A stretch of 41,403 bases of DNA from Gallionellales bacterium GWA2_60_18 (GTDB lineage: Bacteria > Pseudomonadota > Gammaproteobacteria > Burkholderiales > Gallionellaceae), in assembly GCA_001801105.1 (NCBI GenBank), contig MGWS01000001.1:1-41403 (forward strand), given 5' to 3'. A program made the translations under genes and the position numbers. Under the pieces are notes generated by a model, which was given only the letters and a program-made list of their open reading frames with translations, searched no databases and had not been told where the DNA came from. Below are positions 22,441 to 32,843 of the stretch, piece after piece (positions within the stretch are counted from its first letter, which is position 1; each line of letters opens with the position of its first letter).

Positions 22441-23660
22441 GCATCTCACAACGCTGGACGGTCTTCACCGCCGCACCCCATCGCGTCATGTTCTTCGGCG
22501 GCACACTGCAAGCCATCGCAGTGATGCTGTGGTGGCTGCTCGAACTGACGACCCGCTATGGCATCGCCGGGCAACCCGTGGACTGGCCGATCGCCCCCGC
22601 CGCCATCCACGGCTGGCTGATGGTCTACGGGCTGTTCCCGATGTTCATGTTCGGCTTTTTGATGACCACCTTCCCGCGCTGGATGAACGGCCGGGAGATA
22701 CCCGCGCGCCGTTATGTGCCCGCCTTCGTGTCGATGATGCTGGGGGTGGCCGGTTTTTATGCCGGGCTGTTGCTGGGGCATGGCGTGTTGCTCGTCGCTG
22801 TGCTCGGTATGCTGGCCGGCTGGGGCATGGCGCTGTATGCGCTGTTGCGCGTGCTGCGCGACACCAGGCATCCGGACAAGCAACACCCGCAGATGCTGTT
22901 CGTCGCGCTGTGTCTGGGTTGGTGCGGTCTGGCCGCCTACGCGACCTGGTTGTCGGGCGCCGATGCCATCTGGCTGCGCCTCGCCATCGACGGGGGGATG
23001 TGGCTGTTCCTGCTGCCGGTGTTCGCCAGCGTCGCGCACCGCATGCTGCCGTTTTTCACCAACAGCGCGCTGCAGGGCCCGCTCGTGCCGCGCCCGCTCT
23101 GGACCTGGTGGGTGATGCTGGCGGGCAGCGCGGCGCACGGCCTGCTGCAACTCGCCGGCGCGGGCGCATGGCTGTGGCTGGCCGACCTGCCGCTGGCATT
23201 TGCCGCGCTTTATCTGACCCATGTCTGGAGGCTGCGCCGCAGCCTGCGCGTCCCGCTGCTCGCCGTGTTGCATATCGGCTTCGCTTGGCTCGGCATCGCC
23301 ATGCTGCTGTTCGCCGCGCAAAGCCTTGCGCTGCTCGTCGGCGGGCAGCACATCTGGGGACTTGCGCCGCTGCATGCGCTGACCATCGGCTGTTTCGCCA
23401 CGTTGCTGATCGGCATGGGCACGCGCGTCACGCTGGGGCATTCCGGCATGCCGATGCAGGTGGATGGTGCCGTCAAACTGATGTTCGCCGGGATCCAGCT
23501 GGTCGCCCTGTTGCGCGTGCTGGCGGACGTGCTGCCGATTCAGCTGGGGATAGGCGTGTATCTGGCGGCAGCGCTGGTCTGGCTGGCCTGCTTCATTGCG
23601 TGGGGATGGCGTTACCTGCCGCTGTACTGGCGGCTGCGCGCGGACGGACAGCCGGGTTAA
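22437..23660 (+). CDS. nnrS: NnrS-family membrane protein
   Basis: 407 residues with about 12 membrane segments. The N-terminus RWTVFTAAPHRVMFFGGTLQ, the block AAIHGWLMVYGLFPMFMFGF, VFASVAHRMLPFFTNSALQG and the C-terminal LHALTIGCFATLLIGMGTRV with LGHSG are NnrS hallmarks. NnrS is a haem- and copper-containing inner-membrane protein that protects against nitrosative stress by keeping the pool of NO-derived iron complexes low. I chose the ATG at 22437, which overlaps the nsrR stop; the longer open frame from 22218 lies within nsrR. Confidence 0.93.
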   Translation: MSISQRWTVFTAAPHRVMFFGGTLQAIAVMLWWLLELTTRYGIAGQPVDWPIAPAAIHGWLMVYGLFPMFMFGFLMTTFPRWMNGREIPARRYVPAFVSMMLGVAGFYAGLLLGHGVLLVAVLGMLAGWGMALYALLRVLRDTRHPDKQHPQMLFVALCLGWCGLAAYATWLSGADAIWLRLAIDGGMWLFLLPVFASVAHRMLPFFTNSALQGPLVPRPLWTWWVMLAGSAAHGLLQLAGAGAWLWLADLPLAFAALYLTHVWRLRRSLRVPLLAVLHIGFAWLGIAMLLFAAQSLALLVGGQHIWGLAPLHALTIGCFATLLIGMGTRVTLGHSGMPMQVDGAVKLMFAGIQLVALLRVLADVLPIQLGIGVYLAAALVWLACFIAWGWRYLPLYWRLRADGQPG

Positions 23661-23672
23661 TCATCAGCAGGC

Positions 23673-23753
23673 GTAGGATGGGTTGAGCGTAGCGATACCC
23701 ATCGTTAAACCGGCCAACGATTGATGGGTATCGCTACGCTCAACCCTTCCTAC
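23673..23753. repeat. REPIN-like palindrome 3 (GTAGGATGGGTTGAGCG type)
   Basis: 81-bp inverted repeat: the left arm GTAGGATGGGTTGAGCGTAG... pairs with the right arm ...CTACGCTCAACCCTTCCTAC, including the inner GATACCCATC/GATGGGTATC. It follows nnrS and precedes palindrome 4. Confidence 0.85.
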
Positions 23754-23783
23754 AATTCTGGTGACCGGTTTGCGGCGTCTTTT

Positions 23784-23834
23784 GTAGGAGCGGCGGCAGC
23801 CGCGAATGAAGATCGCGCCTTCCGCCGCTCCTAC
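23784..23834. repeat. REPIN-like palindrome 4 (GTAGGAGCGGCGGCAG type)
   Basis: 51 bp; the arms GTAGGAGCGGCGG and CCGCCGCTCCTAC are complementary around an asymmetric middle (CAGCCGCGAA...TCGCGCCTT). It lies between the convergent nnrS and copA genes. Confidence 0.8.
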
Positions 23835-23849
23835 ATCCATATGCCCACT

Positions 23850-26018
<2,169 letters not shown>

Positions 26019-26066
26019 GGTTTGCCTGTTGCGGAACCCGGCGCACCGCCTTGCGGCGGCACGCGG

Positions 26067-27914
26067 TCAGATGGGCAGGGTGACGCCGTGCCCGCTTTTC
26101 AGCCGCTGCATCAGGCAGATGCAGTCGGCCGGTGGGAGCGGTTTGCCGAACATGTAGCCTTGCGCATCGTCGCAGTGCTCGGTCTTGAGGAAATCGAGCT
26201 GTTCCTTGGTTTCCACGCCCTCGGCCAGGCCCTTGATGTTGAGCACGCGGGCGATGGCGATCACGGCCTTGGTGATCGAGGCGTGGTTGGCGTCGGTGGC
26301 GACGTCGCTCACGATGGAACGGTCTATCTTGATCGCATGGATCGGGAAACGCGTCAGGAAGCTCAGCGGGATGTGGCTGTGGCCGAGGTTGTCGAGCGCG
26401 ATGCGCACGCCGAGCGCATTGATCGCGGCCAGGCGTTCGGCGGCAAGTTCCTCGTCCTTCTCGATGGATTCTTCCCTGATCTCCAGCTCCAGCCACCTGG
26501 GTTCCAGCCCGGTCTCGTCGAGTACCGACTCCAGGCAGGCGATGAAATCCGTGTGCCAGAGTTCCTGGCAGGAGATATTCACGGCCATGACGAGCGGTGG
26601 ATGGCCGGCCTGCTGCCAGGCCTTGTTCTGCTTGCAGGCCTCGCGCAGCCCCCATGCGCCGGCCTCGACGATGAAGCCGCTTTCTTCGAGCGTGGACATG
26701 AAGCGCGCGGGCATCAGCAGCCCGTCTTCCGGGTGCTGCCAGCGCAGCAGCGCTTCCATTCCCACCAGTCTGCCGTGGTGGATGTCCACCTGCGGCTGGT
26801 AGTGGATCACGAATTCGCCGTTCTCCAGCGCTTGCCGCATCTGGCTTTCGGCGCGCATGAGGTCGGCATACCGGGTGTTGAGTTCCGGGGAGTAGAACCA
26901 GAAACGGCTGGCATCCCGGCCTTCGGCCTTGGCCTGGTACATCGCCATGTCCGCGTTCCTGATCAGGTTCTCCATGTCTTCGGCATCGGAGGGATAGAGG
27001 CTGATGCCCATGCTCGCGTGGGTGCGAACCGAATGGTTTCCCAGCGCGAACGGCTCATTGAAGGCTTCCAGGAGTTTGGCCGCAGCGATCGAAGCATCTT
27101 CCGGATTGCTGATGGTGAACACGACGATGAACTCGTCGCCGCCGACGCGCGCGATACAGTCCGTCTCGCGCACGGACGCGGCCAGACGCCGGGCGACCGT
27201 CTGCAGCAGGATGTCGCCGCAGCAGTGCCCGAGGTTGTCGTTGATCTTCTTGAATTCGCTCAGATCCAGGAACATGACGGCCAGCATGAGGTCGTTCCGC
27301 CGTGCCACGGCAAGCGCCCGTTTGAACTGGTCATAGAACAGCTTGCGGTTGGGCAGGCCGGTGAGGGTGTCGTGATGGGCGAGATGGTAGAGGTGTTCTT
27401 CCACCTGCTTGCGCTCCAGCGCGTACTGGATGGCGCGCACCAGCAGGTGCTCGTTGGTGTGCCATTTCACCAGGAAGTCCTGCGCGCCGTGCTGGAGCGT
27501 CTTGAGCGCCAGCGCTTCGTCTTCGATCTCGCTCAGCACCACGATGGGGGTGCCCGGCACCGCCGCGTGGATACGGGTGAGGGAATCGAGGTCGCAGCAA
27601 TCGGGCAGCCGCAGGTCGAGCAGGATGACCGAGATTTTATTCCGGGACAGCGCAAGCAATGCATCGCCGATGCTTTCCGCGCACACCAGATTGAATTCCC
27701 TGCGACAGTTGCTCAGCCGTTCCGTGACCAGGCGGCGGTCGGCCGGGTTGTCTTCCACCAGCAGGATGTTGACCGGAGGGGTGGTGGCAGCGGCGGTGGC
27801 TTCATCACCGGCGGGCGAATGTGCTGCGGTGCCCGTGCGCGATTCGCCGGAATTCCCGGCAAAACCGGGGTGCACCAGTGTCAGGTAACTGGCCTTGCTC
27901 TGAAGTGCGTTCAT
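26067..27914 (-). CDS. Receiver-GGDEF-EAL cyclic-di-GMP protein
   Basis: 615 residues. An N-terminal receiver domain (NILLVEDNPADRRLVTERLS; phospho-Asp in VILLDLRLPD) is followed by a GGDEF domain with intact RVGGDEFIVVF, and an inhibitory I-site RxxD (RETD) five residues before it, so diguanylate cyclase activity with product inhibition is likely. The EAL domain keeps GMEALLRWQHP and AEGVETKEQLDFL, but the loop-6 DDFG motif is altered: LDNLGHSHIPLSFL. The second Asp, which helps bind the metal, is Asn, so phosphodiesterase activity is doubtful. It is probably the output of the adjacent histidine kinase and receiver pair, 59 bp downstream of the small receiver gene. Confidence 0.92.
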   Translation of the reverse strand: MNALQSKASYLTLVHPGFAGNSGESRTGTAAHSPAGDEATAAATTPPVNILLVEDNPADRRLVTERLSNCRREFNLVCAESIGDALLALSRNKISVILLDLRLPDCCDLDSLTRIHAAVPGTPIVVLSEIEDEALALKTLQHGAQDFLVKWHTNEHLLVRAIQYALERKQVEEHLYHLAHHDTLTGLPNRKLFYDQFKRALAVARRNDLMLAVMFLDLSEFKKINDNLGHCCGDILLQTVARRLAASVRETDCIARVGGDEFIVVFTISNPEDASIAAAKLLEAFNEPFALGNHSVRTHASMGISLYPSDAEDMENLIRNADMAMYQAKAEGRDASRFWFYSPELNTRYADLMRAESQMRQALENGEFVIHYQPQVDIHHGRLVGMEALLRWQHPEDGLLMPARFMSTLEESGFIVEAGAWGLREACKQNKAWQQAGHPPLVMAVNISCQELWHTDFIACLESVLDETGLEPRWLELEIREESIEKDEELAAERLAAINALGVRIALDNLGHSHIPLSFLTRFPIHAIKIDRSIVSDVATDANHASITKAVIAIARVLNIKGLAEGVETKEQLDFLKTEHCDDAQGYMFGKPLPPADCICLMQRLKSGHGVTLPI

Positions 27915-27973
27915 GGATTGGTTGCCTTCCGCTGCTTATTTTTGTTGTTGAAGTGAGGCGGGCCTGCGCGTTC

Positions 27974-28426
27974 TTATTCGACGCTGCTGGGCAATTTTAC
28001 TATGGTAAGCCAGAAATCGTTGACAGATTGCACTACCTTAATGAATTGGTCAAGATTCACCGGCTTGGTCACATAGCAATTGGCATTCAGGTTGTATGAG
28101 CGGACGACATCCTGCTCTGCCTCGGATGAAGTGATGATCACCACCGGGATGGTCTTGAGGGCGGGGTCGGATTTGATGTCAGCCAGCACCTCGCGCCCAT
28201 CCTTCCGAGGCAGGTTGAGATCGAGCAGGATGATGTCGGGGCGTGGCGCATCGGCGTACTTGCCCTGCCTGCGCAGGAAGGCCATGGCCTCTTCGCCGTC
28301 GCTCACCACATGCAGGTTGTTCTGCACCTTGTGGGTCTTGAGCGCTTCCTGCGTCAGGCGCACGTCGCCGGGATTGTCCTCGACCAGCAGGAAATCCACC
28401 GGCCTTCCGGGAGAGTCGGTATTCAT
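27974..28426 (-). CDS. Single-domain response regulator (Rcp1-like)
   Basis: 150 residues from ATG 28426, selected because a strong AAGGAGG lies six bases upstream; another in-frame ATG at 28441 overlaps the kinase stop and gives five more residues. The receiver domain has [20 protein letters not shown], phospho-Asp in [13 protein letters not shown], Thr/Ser in [12 protein letters not shown] and Lys in YVTKPVN. There is no output domain; such CheY-like receivers are common partners of phytochrome-type kinases. It lies between the kinase and the GGDEF-EAL gene and may relay phosphate. Confidence 0.92.
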   Translation of the reverse strand: MNTDSPGRPVDFLLVEDNPGDVRLTQEALKTHKVQNNLHVVSDGEEAMAFLRRQGKYADAPRPDIILLDLNLPRKDGREVLADIKSDPALKTIPVVIITSSEAEQDVVRSYNLNANCYVTKPVNLDQFIKVVQSVNDFWLTIVKLPSSVE

Positions 28427-28437
28427 ATTGGCCTCCT

Positions 28438-29559
28438 TCATGACAGATCGGCGGGGATGCTGAAATTGAACGCCGTTCCCTTGCCCGGTTCGGATTCGAT
28501 CCAGATGCGTCCGCCATGGTGTTCGACGATCTTCTTGCAGATGGTGAGACCGATGCCGGTGCCGGGATATTCCTGTTTGCTGTGCAGGCGCTGGAACATC
28601 ATGAATATCCGTTGATGGTGTTCCGGTGCGATGCCGATGCCGTTGTCGCGCACATGGAACACCCATTCGCCGTCCTGGCGCTCCGCGCCGATCTCCACCC
28701 TGGGCGCATGCTCGCTGCGGAACTTGAGGGCATTGCCGACCAGGTTCTGGAACAACTGGGTGAGCTGCGAAGCGTCGGCGTTGAGCGCGGGCATGGAGCC
28801 GCAAACGATGTCCGCCCCGTTATCCGCGATGCTCAGGCGGAGATTGGCCAGCGCCCGCTCCAGCGCCGCCTTGCTGTCCACGCGGGCAAAAGCGGCAGTG
28901 CGCGTTCCGACGCGCGACAGCGTCAGCAGGTCGTTGATGATGGCCTGCATGCGCGTGGCGCCGTCCACCGCGTAGGCGATGAATTCGTCGGCGTCTTCAT
29001 CCAGACGACCGCGGTAGCGCTGGGCGATGAGCTGGGTGTAGCTGGCCACCATGCGCAACGGCTCTTGCAGATCGTGCGAAGCCACATAGGCGAACTGTTC
29101 CAGTTCCTGATTGGAGCGGCTCAGCTCGCGGGTGCGCCGCATCAGCTCTTCGCGGGCATGGCGGAATTCCGTGATGTCCGAGAACTCCAGCACATGATGG
29201 GTGATCATGTCCGCATCGCTGCGCACCGCGCTCAGGGTCAGTTCGACCGGGAACTCGCTGCCGTCCTTGCGGCATATCCAGGCTTCGACCGTGTGGTGGT
29301 TGGCCTTGTTGAGCTTGCGGCTGAGGGTCTCATACGTATTGTGTCCGCCGGAGAACAGGAAACCGGCGTTCTTCCCGTGCGCATCGGCGTGGCCGGTCAG
29401 CGAGGCAAAGGTGTTGTTGAACCACTCGATGGCGCCCTGCGTGTCGGTGATGACGATGGCTTCGACGTTGCCCTTCAGTATCTTTTCGAACACCTGCAAT
29501 TTTGCCAAGTCGGAATGCGAGCAGTTTTCCGGTGTTTGCGGTATGTCAAAGTTGTTCAT
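28438..29559 (-). CDS. PAS-domain sensor histidine kinase
   Basis: 373 residues from ATG 29559 ([13 protein letters not shown]). A PAS domain ([20 protein letters not shown] ... SDITEFRHA) is followed by a HisKA domain (phospho-acceptor His in [17 protein letters not shown]) and an ATPase domain with [20 protein letters not shown] and [18 protein letters not shown]. No membrane segment is apparent, so a cytoplasmic signal is sensed. The stop overlaps a possible early start of the response regulator, indicating coupling. It is of the same kinase class as bacteriophytochromes but lacks GAF/PHY domains. Confidence 0.9.
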   Translation of the reverse strand: MNNFDIPQTPENCSHSDLAKLQVFEKILKGNVEAIVITDTQGAIEWFNNTFASLTGHADAHGKNAGFLFSGGHNTYETLSRKLNKANHHTVEAWICRKDGSEFPVELTLSAVRSDADMITHHVLEFSDITEFRHAREELMRRTRELSRSNQELEQFAYVASHDLQEPLRMVASYTQLIAQRYRGRLDEDADEFIAYAVDGATRMQAIINDLLTLSRVGTRTAAFARVDSKAALERALANLRLSIADNGADIVCGSMPALNADASQLTQLFQNLVGNALKFRSEHAPRVEIGAERQDGEWVFHVRDNGIGIAPEHHQRIFMMFQRLHSKQEYPGTGIGLTICKKIVEHHGGRIWIESEPGKGTAFNFSIPADLS

Positions 29560-29661
29560 GCTCTGGTTACCCGGGAACGAACATCGGAGAGAAGGGGGCG
29601 GGAACGATACGCCCGATGAAAAGAATTGTCCATCGCGCACCGGGGCAGGGCGGGCGGGGCG

Positions 29662-29691
29662 AAAAAAGCGCCCGGCCAAGCGCCCGGACGC
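29662..29691 (-). terminator. Rho-independent terminator after the DUF3365 gene
   Basis: Minus-strand hairpin (stem GCGTCCGG.. with one mismatched pair) followed by a run of six T. It is a near copy of the terminator at 30314-30344 and is part of a longer duplication. Confidence 0.75.
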
Positions 29692-29704
29692 GAAACCGGG
29701 GGAG

Positions 29705-29732
29705 TGATACGGTTACTTGTTTTGCAGCGGGC
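29705..29732. repeat. 28-bp identical direct repeat, copy A (3' end of the DUF3365 gene)
   Basis: TGATACGGTTACTTGTTTTG plus CAGCGGGC. It is identical at 30361-30388. It encodes the final PLQNK and stop of the DUF3365 protein on the minus strand. Confidence 0.9.
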
Positions 29733-30294
29733 GTTTGATGCTCACAGCGCCGCGGATCTGGCCGGGGGTATAGCCGGTCGCCTGATCGTGCGGATAGTCT
29801 TCAGCCAGGCGCACCTTCACGTTGTCCGGGATTTGCGCGGCCGGGCCGTGGCAGGCGACACATCCAGGTTGCAGCGCGATGGCCTTCAGGTAGCGGAAAT
29901 AGCTGCCGTTGGGTTCCTTGGCGATTTCAGCGGCTTCCATCGCGTCGGCATTCTCGCCCTTGGCGGCGCGCTGTTCGAACCCCTTCAGCACTTGCTGTTC
30001 CCATGCATCGGGCGTGCCGAGCAGCGGGTTGCGCACCTTGAGCGAAACGCGAGTGAGGCGGATGCCGTGCTGGCGCGAGAGATCGCCGGCCATTCCTGGG
30101 GCGATGTCCTTGCAGACCTTGATTGCAGCTTCCGGCCCGCCTTCCATGATCGCCTTCTTGTTCGCGGCCATCAGTTGCTGCATGAACGGGCCGACGATGG
30201 CGCGGCTCTCGTCCCGGTATTGAGCGATGTCTTCCGCCGTGGCGGTCGTGGAGCACAGAACCAGCAGCGCGGAACAGGCGAATCGTTTTTTCAT
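29713..30294 (-). CDS. Periplasmic haem-binding DUF3365 protein
   Basis: 193 residues from ATG 30294, with GGAG just upstream. The signal peptide MKKRFACSALLVLCSTTATA precedes a DUF3365 domain (also called the Tll0287-like haem domain), with a single c-type haem motif CVACH in ALQPGCVACHGPAAQIP near residue 150. Such domains serve as periplasmic redox or gas sensors or small cytochromes. As a free-standing secreted protein it could deliver a redox signal to the neighbouring kinase, but no contact is shown. The last five residues, PLQNK, and the terminator are duplicated from or to the adjacent DUF2892 gene. Confidence 0.85.
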   Translation of the reverse strand: MKKRFACSALLVLCSTTATAEDIAQYRDESRAIVGPFMQQLMAANKKAIMEGGPEAAIKVCKDIAPGMAGDLSRQHGIRLTRVSLKVRNPLLGTPDAWEQQVLKGFEQRAAKGENADAMEAAEIAKEPNGSYFRYLKAIALQPGCVACHGPAAQIPDNVKVRLAEDYPHDQATGYTPGQIRGAVSIKRPLQNK

Positions 30295-30313
30295 GGCATT
30301 CTCCTTTGAAATG

Positions 30314-30344
30314 AAAAAAAGCGTCCGGCCATGCGACCGGACGC
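30314..30344 (-). terminator. Rho-independent terminator after the DUF2892 gene
   Basis: Minus-strand perfect 8-bp stem GCGTCCGG/CCGGACGC followed by seven T. It is strong and lies between the DUF2892 stop and the DUF3365 start, so the two genes probably have separate transcripts. Confidence 0.85.
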
Positions 30345-30360
30345 GAAGCGGGGGAGGGGA

Positions 30361-30388
30361 TGATACGGTTACTTGTTTTGCAGCGGGC
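30361..30388. repeat. 28-bp identical direct repeat, copy B (3' end of the DUF2892 gene)
   Basis: Same 28 bases as 29705-29732. On the minus strand it encodes the C-terminal PLQNK of the DUF2892 protein. Confidence 0.9.
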
Positions 30389-30563
30389 AGGTGCTCAGGC
30401 CGAAAATGGCATAGGCCGGGCAGAATTTGAAGATGCCGGTCAGCAACGGAACTACGCCGATGTAGCCCCATACGCCGACGGTGCCGGTGGCTGCCAGTGC
30501 GATGAGTGCCAGTCCTGCCACGATGCGCAGAATACGATCGATACCGCCTACGTTGAGTTTCAT
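30369..30563 (-). CDS. DUF2892 small membrane protein
   Basis: 64 residues. MKLNVGGIDRILRIVAGLAL, then VGVWGYIGVVPLLTGIFKFC and CPAYAIFGLSTCPL, is the DUF2892 (inner-membrane YgaP-like) pattern with two short membrane hairpins. The Cys-Pro pairs near the C-terminus are typical. A strong site AAGGAG precedes the ATG. The promoter has a perfect CRP-type palindrome. Function is unknown; homologues are often linked with rhodanese or Crp/Fnr-controlled low-oxygen genes. Confidence 0.88.
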   Translation of the reverse strand: MKLNVGGIDRILRIVAGLALIALAATGTVGVWGYIGVVPLLTGIFKFCPAYAIFGLSTCPLQNK

Positions 30564-30597
30564 TTCGAGCTCCTTAGGGTTGGTTGAAGGAAGCCAC

Positions 30598-30603
30598 AGG
30601 ATA
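30598..30603 (-). promoter_or_regulatory. Possible -10 element for the DUF2892 gene
   Basis: TATCCT read on the minus strand. A start about 7 bases further on would place the CRP-type site at 30625-30640 at about -41.5, the class II activator position. Confidence 0.4.
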
Positions 30604-30624
30604 GGGGAGTCAAACCCCTCTGTA

Positions 30625-30640
30625 TGTGACGAAAATCACA
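30625..30640. promoter_or_regulatory. CRP-type operator TGTGA-N6-TCACA
   Basis: TGTGACGAAAATCACA, a perfect CRP half-site pair, lies between the CRP-like regulator (stop at 30645) and the DUF2892 gene it precedes. The regulator's recognition helix (SAREMVSRLL) has the Arg-Glu-x3-Arg pattern of E. coli CRP, which reads TGTGA. Confidence 0.7.
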
Positions 30641-30644
30641 AAAC

Positions 30645-31310
30645 TCAAAGTTCGGCGAACTCCTTGAGGGCGGCGGGATCGACGACTTCGATCTGCTCGC
30701 GCCCCAGTTCCACCCAGCCGTGTTCGGCAAAGCCCTTCAGCAGGCGGCTGACCATTTCGCGCGCGCTGCCGAGTTCGTCGGCCAGCGCCTGGTGGGTGGC
30801 GCGTATCGGGCTGGACTTGCCGATCAGCAGCTTGGCCAGGCGCTGGTCGAGCTTCTGGAAGGCGACGGCGGAGACCAGTTGCATCAGGTCGGTGAGGCGC
30901 TCGGAGAACAGGTTGAACACGTAGTTGCGGAAGGCTTCGTGTTTGCCGAGCAGTTCGTAGAAGGCATTGGCGGGCAGGAACACCATCTCCAGTTCCGCTT
31001 CCGCGAGGCCGCGCGCCTGATAGCGGGTGTGGCCCAGCAGGCAGCCGCTGGTGAGGATGCAGCTCTCGCCCGGCTTGACCCGGTACAGTTGCAACTCGCG
31101 CCCGCTCGGCGCGGCCTTGATGACGCGGATGCTGCCGGACAGCAGCAGCGGGAAGCCGCGGCAAGGTTGGTTCTCGTCGAACAGCGTCGCACCGGTCGGC
31201 GGACGCATCACCGTCGCGTTCTTCAGCAGCTCCCCGACCTCTGTGTCCGGCAGCTCGCGCAGCATCGGATAGAGCTGCAAAAGTTTTTGTCGGGAGGCGC
31301 TATCCAGCAT
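30645..31310 (-). CDS. Crp/Fnr-family transcription regulator
   Basis: 221 residues. A cyclic-nucleotide-binding-type beta-roll (GATLFDENQPCRGFPLLLSG, GRELQLYRVKPGESCILTSG) precedes a helix-turn-helix with recognition helix SAREMVSRLLKGF. The N-terminal four-Cys cluster of FNR is absent. Cys residues in QPCRG, ESCILTSGCLLG might be redox-active. The cAMP-binding phosphate cassette is not conserved, so the effector is unknown. It follows lysS after 15 bp and thus may be read from the recJ..lysS operon; the DUF2892 gene and its TGTGA site lie directly downstream. Confidence 0.9.
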   Translation of the reverse strand: MLDSASRQKLLQLYPMLRELPDTEVGELLKNATVMRPPTGATLFDENQPCRGFPLLLSGSIRVIKAAPSGRELQLYRVKPGESCILTSGCLLGHTRYQARGLAEAELEMVFLPANAFYELLGKHEAFRNYVFNLFSERLTDLMQLVSAVAFQKLDQRLAKLLIGKSSPIRATHQALADELGSAREMVSRLLKGFAEHGWVELGREQIEVVDPAALKEFAEL

Positions 31311-31325
31311 GGGTATGCTCCAGTC

Positions 31326-32828
31326 TTATTCGGGACGCATGTGCGGGAACAGGATCACATCCCGGATGCTGGCGCTGTCGGTCAGCAGCATCACCAGCCG
31401 GTCGATGCCGATGCCTTCGCCGGCGGTGGGCGGCAGGCCGTGTTCCAGCGCGCGGATGTAGTCGGCGTCCTTGAACATCGCTTCCTCGTCGCCCGCCTCC
31501 TTGGCGGCGACCTGCGCGTCGAAACGCGCTTCCTGGTCTTCCGGGTCGTTCAGTTCGGAGAAACCGTTGGCGATCTCGCGCCCGACGATGAACAGCTCGA
31601 AACGCTCGGTGACGTCCGGGCGGGTGTCGGAGGCGCGCGCCAGCGGCGAGACCTCGATGGGGTAATCGACGATGAAGGTCGGCTCGAACAGGTGCGCTTC
31701 GGCCAGTTCCTCGAACAGCGAAAGCTGCAATCCGCCGATGCCGTCCTCCGGCTTGTATTTGGCTTTCAGGTCTTGCAGTTCTCCGATGATGAACTCGCGG
31801 TCGCCGAGCTGCGCATCGGTGAACTGCGGATGGTGTTTCTGGATCGCCTGCACCATGGTCAGGCGCTGGAACGGCTTGCCCAGATCGAGTTCATGCCCCT
31901 GATAGCTGATGACCGTGGTGCCCAGCACCTTGCGCGCCACTTCGGCGAACAGGCGCTCGGTGAAGTCCATCAGGTACCTGTAATCGCGATAGGCTTCGTA
32001 GAACTCGATCATGGTGAACTCGGGGTTGTGTCGCGTGGACAAGCCCTCGTTGCGGAAATTGCGGTTGACCTCGAACACCTTCTCGAAGCCGCCCACCACC
32101 AGCCGCTTGAGATACAGCTCCGGCGCGATGCGCAGATACATCTGCATGTCCAGCGCGTTGTGGTGGGTGATGAAAGGTTTGGCCGAGGCGCCGCCGGGGA
32201 TGGGGTGCATCATCGGCGTTTCCACTTCCAGATAGCCGTGGCGCACGAAGAATTCGCGGATCGCCTGGATTACACCGGAACGCACGGCGAATGTCTTGCG
32301 CGCCTGTTCGCTGGTGATGAGGTCGATGTAGCGCTGGCGGTATTTCTGCTCCTGATCGGTGAGGCCGTGGAACTTCTCCGGCAGCGGGCGCAGCGCCTTG
32401 GTCAGCAGCCGCACTTGCGTGACGCGCACCGAAAGCTCGCCGGTCTTGGTCTTGAACAGCACGCCCACTGCGCCGAGGATGTCACCGAGGTCATGATGCT
32501 TGAACTCGTTGTGCGCTTCCTCGCCCGTGTCGCCGTTGCTGATGAACAACTGGATGCGCCCGCTCATGTCCTGGATGGTGGCGAAACTGGCCTTGCCCAT
32601 CACGCGCTTGAGCATCATGCGCCCGGCCACCGCGACATGGACTTGCGCTGCTTCCAGCTCTTCGGTTGTCTTGTCGCCGAATTCCGCATGCAGGCCGCCT
32701 GCCAGATGCTTGCGCTCGAAATCGTTGGGGAAGGCGACGCCTTTCTCGCGGATCGCGGACAGTTTGGCGCGGCGCTCGGCGATGATCTGGCTTTCTTCGT
32801 GTTGCTGGTTGGGTTGTTCGGTTGTCAT
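31326..32828 (-). CDS. lysS: Lysyl-tRNA synthetase, class II
   Basis: Charges tRNA-Lys in the cytoplasm. 500 residues. An OB-fold anticodon-binding domain ([20 protein letters not shown] ... [10 protein letters not shown]) is followed by the class II core: motif 1 region [20 protein letters not shown], motif 2 [20 protein letters not shown] and motif 3 [20 protein letters not shown]. The C-terminus [11 protein letters not shown] is typical of LysS. It begins 15 bp after prfB, the conserved prfB-lysS pair. Confidence 0.97.
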   Translation of the reverse strand: MTTEQPNQQHEESQIIAERRAKLSAIREKGVAFPNDFERKHLAGGLHAEFGDKTTEELEAAQVHVAVAGRMMLKRVMGKASFATIQDMSGRIQLFISNGDTGEEAHNEFKHHDLGDILGAVGVLFKTKTGELSVRVTQVRLLTKALRPLPEKFHGLTDQEQKYRQRYIDLITSEQARKTFAVRSGVIQAIREFFVRHGYLEVETPMMHPIPGGASAKPFITHHNALDMQMYLRIAPELYLKRLVVGGFEKVFEVNRNFRNEGLSTRHNPEFTMIEFYEAYRDYRYLMDFTERLFAEVARKVLGTTVISYQGHELDLGKPFQRLTMVQAIQKHHPQFTDAQLGDREFIIGELQDLKAKYKPEDGIGGLQLSLFEELAEAHLFEPTFIVDYPIEVSPLARASDTRPDVTERFELFIVGREIANGFSELNDPEDQEARFDAQVAAKEAGDEEAMFKDADYIRALEHGLPPTAGEGIGIDRLVMLLTDSASIRDVILFPHMRPE

Positions 32829-32843
32829 GATGGTTCTCTCGGG

